In this document: positions 12,534 to 16,541 of the stretch, one piece after another
Layout of the letters: each line of letters opens with the position of its first letter
How positions within the stretch are numbered: the stretch's first letter is position 1
Position numbers and translations under genes: made by a program
The notes under the pieces: model-generated
The model's input: the letters and a program-made list of their open reading frames with translations, nothing else
Database searches by the model: none
Told to the model about the DNA's origin: nothing
Assembly (NCBI GenBank): GCA_002293295.1
Contig: DBCY01000126.1
Coordinates: 924-17,464, forward strand
Source: Ruminococcus sp. UBA946
GTDB taxonomy: Bacteria > Bacillota > Clostridia > Oscillospirales > Ruminococcaceae
DNA length: 16,541 bases
Direction: 5' to 3'

Positions 12534-13952
12534 TTACTCCTCGTTAAACGGATAACAGCCATATAAAATACCGTTTTCCGCAAATTTTTTCCGTGTTGCC
12601 TCAGAAGTTAAATCATCGGCTTGCTTAAGAGTTACTATACTGCCGGCATTTTCAGTCCATACAGCATATAAAACGGTATATTTTTCCGGTTCATAAACGA
12701 CAAATGCGCTTCCGTAATAATATACGCCCAGATAATCATATACGCTGTATGCCGCTTCTCCGAATGAAACGGAATCGTATGTATTTTCATCAAATTCTGC
12801 GATTTCCGGGTTTTCTCCCTCAAGAACAACACCGTTGATAGCAAGCTTTATCAATGCCGCCGAGCATGCTGTATAAACTTCCTTTGCATTTTTATCCGCA
12901 CTCTCAATTGTATTTTCATTTATGTCAAAGACACCCCTTAACGGATAACAACTGTATGTAATGCCGTCTTCAGCAAACTTACTTATGGTTAATGCCAGAT
13001 TTAAATCATCCGCCCGTCTGAGTTTTTCAAGGTCTCCGGCATTTTCAGTCCAGACGGCATATAAAACTGTATAATTCACCGGGTCGTAAACCGCAAATGC
13101 ATATCCGTAATAATCATCTTCAAGGTATTCCTTTAAGCTTGCTTCTTCTCCTCCGAATTTAACGGAACCGGTTGAACTTCCGTCAAATTCCGCTGTAGCC
13201 GGGCTTTCACCGTCAAGAATAATACCGCTGACGGCTAACTTTGTCAGTGCCGCCGAGCATGCGGCATATACCTTTTTAGCGTTGTCTGTGTTTTCTGTTC
13301 CGTTTACGGATTTATTTTCAATTTCCTTTAACGGAAAACAACCGTATACAATACCGTCTTCCGCAAATCCTAACTGGATTGGAATCTTCTGTAAATCATC
13401 ATCCGCTTGTCTGAGTTTTTCAAGGTCACCGGCATTTTCAGCCCAGACGGCATATAAAACAGTATAGTTCACCGGGTCATAAAAAACAAGCGCGCTTCCG
13501 TTATATTCCCCGAGGTATTCCTTTAAGCTTACTTCCTCACCGCCGAACATAACGGATTCCGCTGTATCCCCATCAAATTCAGTTGTTGCCGGACTTTCGC
13601 CGTCAAGGACAGCGCCGCTGACAGCTAGATTTGTCAGTGCCGCTTCACAAGCTACCATTACCCTTTTTGCTTTATTATTTGCTTCTAAAATTACTGTGTT
13701 TAAATCTAAAACCGCATTTATAGCAGATATTTTATCAGTATTTCCCGGTTTTTCTGTAACAGTATTTGTTATTTTATCGGCGGTCACTGATTCCCCAGCA
13801 GAAATGACCTCAGTTATATCATATTCGTCCGTTGTAGTGAATTCATGGTTATCCTCAAGTAATATGACATCCTCCTGTGAAACACTACCGCCGCAAGCTG
13901 ATAAGGTTCCCAGCAGGGCTGTAAACAAAATAAATGCCGGTAGTTTCTTCAT
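12534..13952 (-). CDS. Lipoprotein with three tandem ~116-residue domains
   Basis: A 472-residue surface lipoprotein from the ATG at 13952 (MKKLPAFILF; GGGTGG 8 bases upstream). An in-frame ATG at 14039 would add 29 charged residues before the signal peptide and is rejected. The lipobox is L17-S-A-C20, so C20 is the lipid anchor. After an acidic/threonine-rich linker come three copies of one domain at about 94-209, 224-339 and 355-469. Each contains AACSAALTKLAVSG-like, FDG-SV-FGGEE, YDPVNYTVLYAVWTENAG, KFAEDGI and YGCYPL-like segments. Each copy has two cysteines exactly 103 residues apart, probably a disulfide outside the cell. I do not know the family; the opening helix and 'VLYAVW' strand recall pilin-like globular heads. 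It lies 57 bases before the Tim44-like gene and is likely cotranscribed. Confidence 0.8.
   Translation of the reverse strand: MKKLPAFILFTALLGTLSACGGSVSQEDVILLEDNHEFTTTDEYDITEVISAGESVTADKITNTVTEKPGNTDKISAINAVLDLNTVILEANNKAKRVMVACEAALTNLAVSGAVLDGESPATTEFDGDTAESVMFGGEEVSLKEYLGEYNGSALVFYDPVNYTVLYAVWAENAGDLEKLRQADDDLQKIPIQLGFAEDGIVYGCFPLKEIENKSVNGTENTDNAKKVYAACSAALTKLAVSGIILDGESPATAEFDGSSTGSVKFGGEEASLKEYLEDDYYGYAFAVYDPVNYTVLYAVWTENAGDLEKLRRADDLNLALTISKFAEDGITYSCYPLRGVFDINENTIESADKNAKEVYTACSAALIKLAINGVVLEGENPEIAEFDENTYDSVSFGEAAYSVYDYLGVYYYGSAFVVYEPEKYTVLYAVWTENAGSIVTLKQADDLTSEATRKKFAENGILYGCYPFNEE
12546..13673 (-). repeat. Coding tandem repeat: three copies of a ~348-base unit
   Basis: Unit 1 is 13326-13673, unit 2 is 12936-13283 and unit 3 is 12546-12890, with linkers of about 42-45 bases. 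Units 1 and 2 agree most closely in protein (LDGESPAT, FGGEE, SLKEYL, DPVNYTVLYAVW, NAGDLEKLR). Unit 3 is more diverged (YEPEKYTVLYAVW, SIVTLKQAD). This suggests an older duplication followed by a later one. Confidence 0.8.
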
Positions 13953-14033
13953 CAATACAACCACCCTTTCCGGATGTTTTATCCGCTTTGGACAAAACTC
14001 CTGTTTGTAAATAAATTTCCTCTTTTCCTTACT

Positions 14034-14061
14034 CCTCATTCCTCATTCCTAATCCCTGATT
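14034..14061. repeat. Heptanucleotide repeat, four degenerate copies
   Basis: CCTCATT CCTCATT CCTAATC CCTGATT runs in phase from 14034 to 14061, the last copy overlapping the DUF1385 stop codon. One and a half more copies occur at 15031-15043 (ATTCCTCATTCCT), where on the minus strand they supply the ribosome site of the DUF1385 gene. Confidence 0.65.
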
Positions 14062-15023
14062 CACCACTTGTCGTCCTCGGAATCCTTCGGTATGCAGGGG
14101 GTTAATGCGGCGATTGCGCATTCGATTTGTTTATCATCCGGCTCCTTTGTCGTTATGTGCTGAAGCCATATCCCCGGTGCGGAAATTATTTTAGTAAGGA
14201 TATTATCAAACCTGCCGGCTATTTTTATTATTTCATAAGCGACAGAGGCTTCGGGGACAAGACAAAGCATCTGGACGCCGAACCTCAGCCACATATTCGT
14301 CCTGGGAAGAAAAATCCCTACAATAATACTTATTATTAAAACAATGAGGATAAAGCTTGTTCCGCATCTGGGATGAAAGCGCCTGTGCTTCCTTACATTT
14401 TCCGAGGTAAGGCTGTCCCCGGATTCGTAGCAGGCTATGGACTTATGCTCCGCGCCGTGGTATTCAAAGGTATCCCGTATCGACGGCATGAACGAAATAG
14501 CATACATATACCCTATAATAAGGATAAGCCTGATTATTCCCTCGGCATAAGGGCGGATATTCTCAGCCATACCCAGTTTTACAAGCAGATTCGCCCCGCC
14601 GATGGGAACTCCCTTGAAAATCACAAGCGAAACCGCGAAAGCTATTACCACGGAAATAATCATAATTACCGGAACCAGCTTTTCGCCGAATTTATAAGTA
14701 AGCCACTGTTCAAATTTTGAAAGCTCTTCCTCTTCGTCATCCTCGGTGATTTGCTTCTGTGCGGATTTCATCGTACATCTGACGCCCTCGATTGTGCTTG
14801 CGAAAAAGTTTATACAACCCCTTATAAACGGAGCTTTACGGTACCAGGGGGCGTCCTTTCCGTTTTTTACAGCCCATGTTTCAACGTCGATTTCTCCGTT
14901 CGGCAGCCGGCATGCCATTGCGGCGGTGTCAATTCCGCGCATATAAACACCCTCAATAAGAGCCTGCCCGCCTATTTTTGACTTGAACTTGCATTCATTC
15001 TGAGCTTCTTTGATTTTATTCAA
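14061..15023 (-). CDS. DUF1385 (YqhQ-like) membrane protein
   Basis: A 320-residue multi-pass membrane protein, close in length to Bacillus YqhQ. Family marks are IGGQALIEGVYMRG (17-30), YHGAEHKSIACYE (188-200) and RFHPRCGTSF (215-224). The conserved His, Glu and Cys of the last two look like metal ligands facing the cytoplasm, which is why the family is described as a predicted metal-dependent enzyme. Hydrophobic segments are at about 115-136, 162-180 and 223-262. In many Firmicutes this gene sits beside prmC and prfA; here it is instead between a sensor kinase and a lipoprotein. The ATG at 15023 has GAGGAA 11 bases upstream. Function in the cell is not established. Confidence 0.88.
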   Translation of the reverse strand: MNKIKEAQNECKFKSKIGGQALIEGVYMRGIDTAAMACRLPNGEIDVETWAVKNGKDAPWYRKAPFIRGCINFFASTIEGVRCTMKSAQKQITEDDEEEELSKFEQWLTYKFGEKLVPVIMIISVVIAFAVSLVIFKGVPIGGANLLVKLGMAENIRPYAEGIIRLILIIGYMYAISFMPSIRDTFEYHGAEHKSIACYESGDSLTSENVRKHRRFHPRCGTSFILIVLIISIIVGIFLPRTNMWLRFGVQMLCLVPEASVAYEIIKIAGRFDNILTKIISAPGIWLQHITTKEPDDKQIECAIAALTPCIPKDSEDDKW

Positions 15024-15106
15024 AATTTATATTCCTCATTCCTTTTTTGTTCACGAATTGTCTTACCGCCCTCATATAAAAATTTGGGGGTATAAATATA
15101 CAATTA

Positions 15107-16501
15107 TTATACAGGGAGTATTATTGAAACGGTGGTGCCTACTCCTTTTTCGCTGAAAATCTCAAGCCTGCCGCTGTGCATTGTAATTATTTCGTCAGCG
15201 ACTGCAAGCCCTATTCCCGAACCCCTCCTGGTATGGTTAGCCTTATAGAATTTTGTCTTGATTTTAGGAAGGTCCTGTTCGCTTATGCCGCACCCCGTAT
15301 CCGATATGTCAATTTCTATATGAGCGATGTCGGGCATAAAAGCCTGAACCGAAACCCGTCCGTTCCTGTCGGAATATTTTATGGCATTGTCTATAACATT
15401 GATAAATACCTGGCGTATTCTGTTCCTGTCGCCGAATATAAAGGGAAGCATGTCGGGTTCGTCGTAAATAAATTCAATGCCGTCCCTTTTCGCACGTTCA
15501 GTATATATTAATACAGCTTCCCCCAGTTCTGCCAGAATATCCATATTAGCCTTGTTTAACGTGAATTTACCGTTCTGTATCCGCGAAAAGTCAAGCAGCT
15601 CCTCAACCATCTGCGAAAGCCTTTCGGTTTCGCCGTTAATAACGCGCATGCCTTTCCCGATGGTATCAGTATCATCCGGCATGCTTTCAATTGTCTCTGC
15701 CCAGCCCTTTATAGCCGTCAGAGGGGTTCTCAGCTCATGGGAAACGCTTGATATAAAATCGTTTTTCATTCCTTCAGAGATGGCAAGCTCCTGAGCCATA
15801 TGGTTTATTGTATCGCACAGCTGACCTATTTCATCGTCGTTCTTCTTTTTTATACGGACGGAAAAATCACCGACCGCATATCGCTTAGCGGTATTGCTGA
15901 TTTGACTTACGGGTATTACTATTGATTTTATAAAATAAGAGCCTGAAAAAAACATAAGGGAAAGAATGGCAAAGCTGATTAGTATAAATGTAACTATAAT
16001 TGAATTTATCTGCGTATCTATTGCGTCAAGGGAGCTCACTGCCCTTATTGCTTTATACCCCGCAGTATTTTCAGGGGTAAGCAGACAAACGGCCATGATA
16101 TGTTCGCCGGTGGAAATCCTGTCGTTAGCGAATCCGCTGACGCCGCTTTCAACGGCTCCGGCATAGTCTCCGATTAACATATCGACTGTAGGAATGAACC
16201 CGGATGAAGTCAGCTCGATTTCACCGTCTGAATTGACGACCATAAGCTCCATTTTTTCTTTTTCGGACCATCGTTCAAGAACAGACCGGATTTCGCCTGA
16301 AAAGCCGGCGCCCGAATCGTTGTATGCGGTTTGCAGCATATTGGACACCATGTTCATGCGTGAAATCATATACTGTCTGGCGGCGTTGTAGTAATAATTC
16401 CTGATGAACAGCGAAGCCGCGATAACAAGGCTGACAAGCATAATAAACGTAACCCCGACACTGTTCACAATCCAGCGCTGGGTTATTGTAGTCCTTCGCA
16501 A
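15107..16501 (-). CDS. Membrane sensor histidine kinase with HAMP domain
   Basis: A 464-residue two-component sensor. In order: TM1 (about 12-33), an extracytoplasmic sensing region (34-165), TM2 (about 166-189), HAMP (about 190-241, ending DEIGQLCDTINHM), and HisKA with the phosphorylated H255 in SSVSHELRTPLTAIKGW. The ATPase domain has the N box INVIDNAIKYS (N372), G1 DTGCGI (401-406) and G2 GSGIGLA (427-433). This is the PhoR/WalK-like layout. The start is a TTG at 16501 with AAAGGGGTG just upstream; no ATG fits. Its response regulator is not in the window and is expected just beyond the right edge, transcribed first. The stop lies 83 bases before the DUF1385 gene with no good terminator between, so cotranscription with the envelope genes is possible. 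Confidence 0.9.
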   Translation of the reverse strand: MRRTTITQRWIVNSVGVTFIMLVSLVIAASLFIRNYYYNAARQYMISRMNMVSNMLQTAYNDSGAGFSGEIRSVLERWSEKEKMELMVVNSDGEIELTSSGFIPTVDMLIGDYAGAVESGVSGFANDRISTGEHIMAVCLLTPENTAGYKAIRAVSSLDAIDTQINSIIVTFILISFAILSLMFFSGSYFIKSIVIPVSQISNTAKRYAVGDFSVRIKKKNDDEIGQLCDTINHMAQELAISEGMKNDFISSVSHELRTPLTAIKGWAETIESMPDDTDTIGKGMRVINGETERLSQMVEELLDFSRIQNGKFTLNKANMDILAELGEAVLIYTERAKRDGIEFIYDEPDMLPFIFGDRNRIRQVFINVIDNAIKYSDRNGRVSVQAFMPDIAHIEIDISDTGCGISEQDLPKIKTKFYKANHTRRGSGIGLAVADEIITMHSGRLEIFSEKGVGTTVSIILPV

Positions 16502-16519
16502 ACAAGCACCCCTTTTTCA

Positions 16520-16541
16520 GTGTGGAGTGTGGAGTGTGGAG
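16520..16541. repeat. Heptanucleotide tandem repeat at the right edge
   Basis: GTGTGGA is repeated three times in phase from 16520 and continues into the window end. It stands directly upstream of the histidine kinase ribosome site. The unit length (7) is the same as that of the repeat at 14034-14061, though the sequence differs. Confidence 0.75.

Noticed and set aside
13953..14039. Upstream ATG start for the lipoprotein
   Set aside because: It would put 29 charged residues before the lipoprotein signal peptide; the ATG at 13952 has GGGTGG upstream and gives a normal signal sequence.
16520..16541. Possible CRISPR array or larger satellite at the right edge
   Set aside because: The unit is only 7 bases with no spacers; it is a simple tandem repeat.

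Overview
This 16.5 kb window looks like chromosome from a gut-type clostridial Firmicute (Oscillospirales/Lachnospirales-like, probably uncultured). The evidence is the mix of families: a GGGtGRT protein, a YqhQ/DUF1385 protein, a UgpC/MsmX-type sugar ATPase, DUF3343 and an EF2568-type cysteine desulfurase. Strong AGGAGG-type ribosome sites, TTG starts, TTGACA/TATAAT promoters and AT-rich spacers between moderately GC-rich genes fit the same group. The placement is inferred from gene content; there is no rRNA gene here.

Layout. 1-350: the 3' end of an AT-rich gene of unknown function, closed by a terminator. 458-1717 (-): a GH27 alpha-galactosidase. 1884-2618 (+): an RsuA/RluB-type pseudouridine synthase. 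2807-3949 (+): a single-gene sugar-ABC ATPase. 3950-5063: a non-core island holding a 66-bp IS3-end-like inverted repeat, a ribbon-helix-helix (RHH) regulator under a perfect promoter with an inverted-repeat operator, and a type I toxin-antitoxin locus made of a 27-residue membrane toxin and a convergent small RNA. A strong bidirectional terminator closes the island. 5064-6783 (-): a two-gene operon of a NifU/IscU-like scaffold and a GGGtGRT protein of unknown function. 6952-7746 (-): a PfkB sugar kinase of fructoselysine-kinase type. 8097-9671 (+): a DUF3343 putative S/Se carrier and a cysteine desulfurase. 9672-9976: palindromes and a terminator. 9977-16501 (-): an envelope-flavoured run, in transcription order sensor histidine kinase, DUF1385 membrane protein, lipoprotein with a triplicated domain, Tim44-like protein with a zinc ribbon, and an SPFH protein with three zinc ribbons.

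How the parts work together. GH27, the ABC ATPase and the PfkB kinase suggest uptake and cytoplasmic breakdown of plant or food-derived sugars, although no permease is present. Two separate pairs concern sulfur chemistry: scaffold + GGGtGRT, and DUF3343 + desulfurase. The best candidates for something undescribed are the toxin/antisense-RNA locus at 4608-4930, the scaffold/GGGtGRT pair, and the triplicated lipoprotein whose repeats each carry two cysteines exactly 103 residues apart. All family calls come from reading the sequence; no database search was run.
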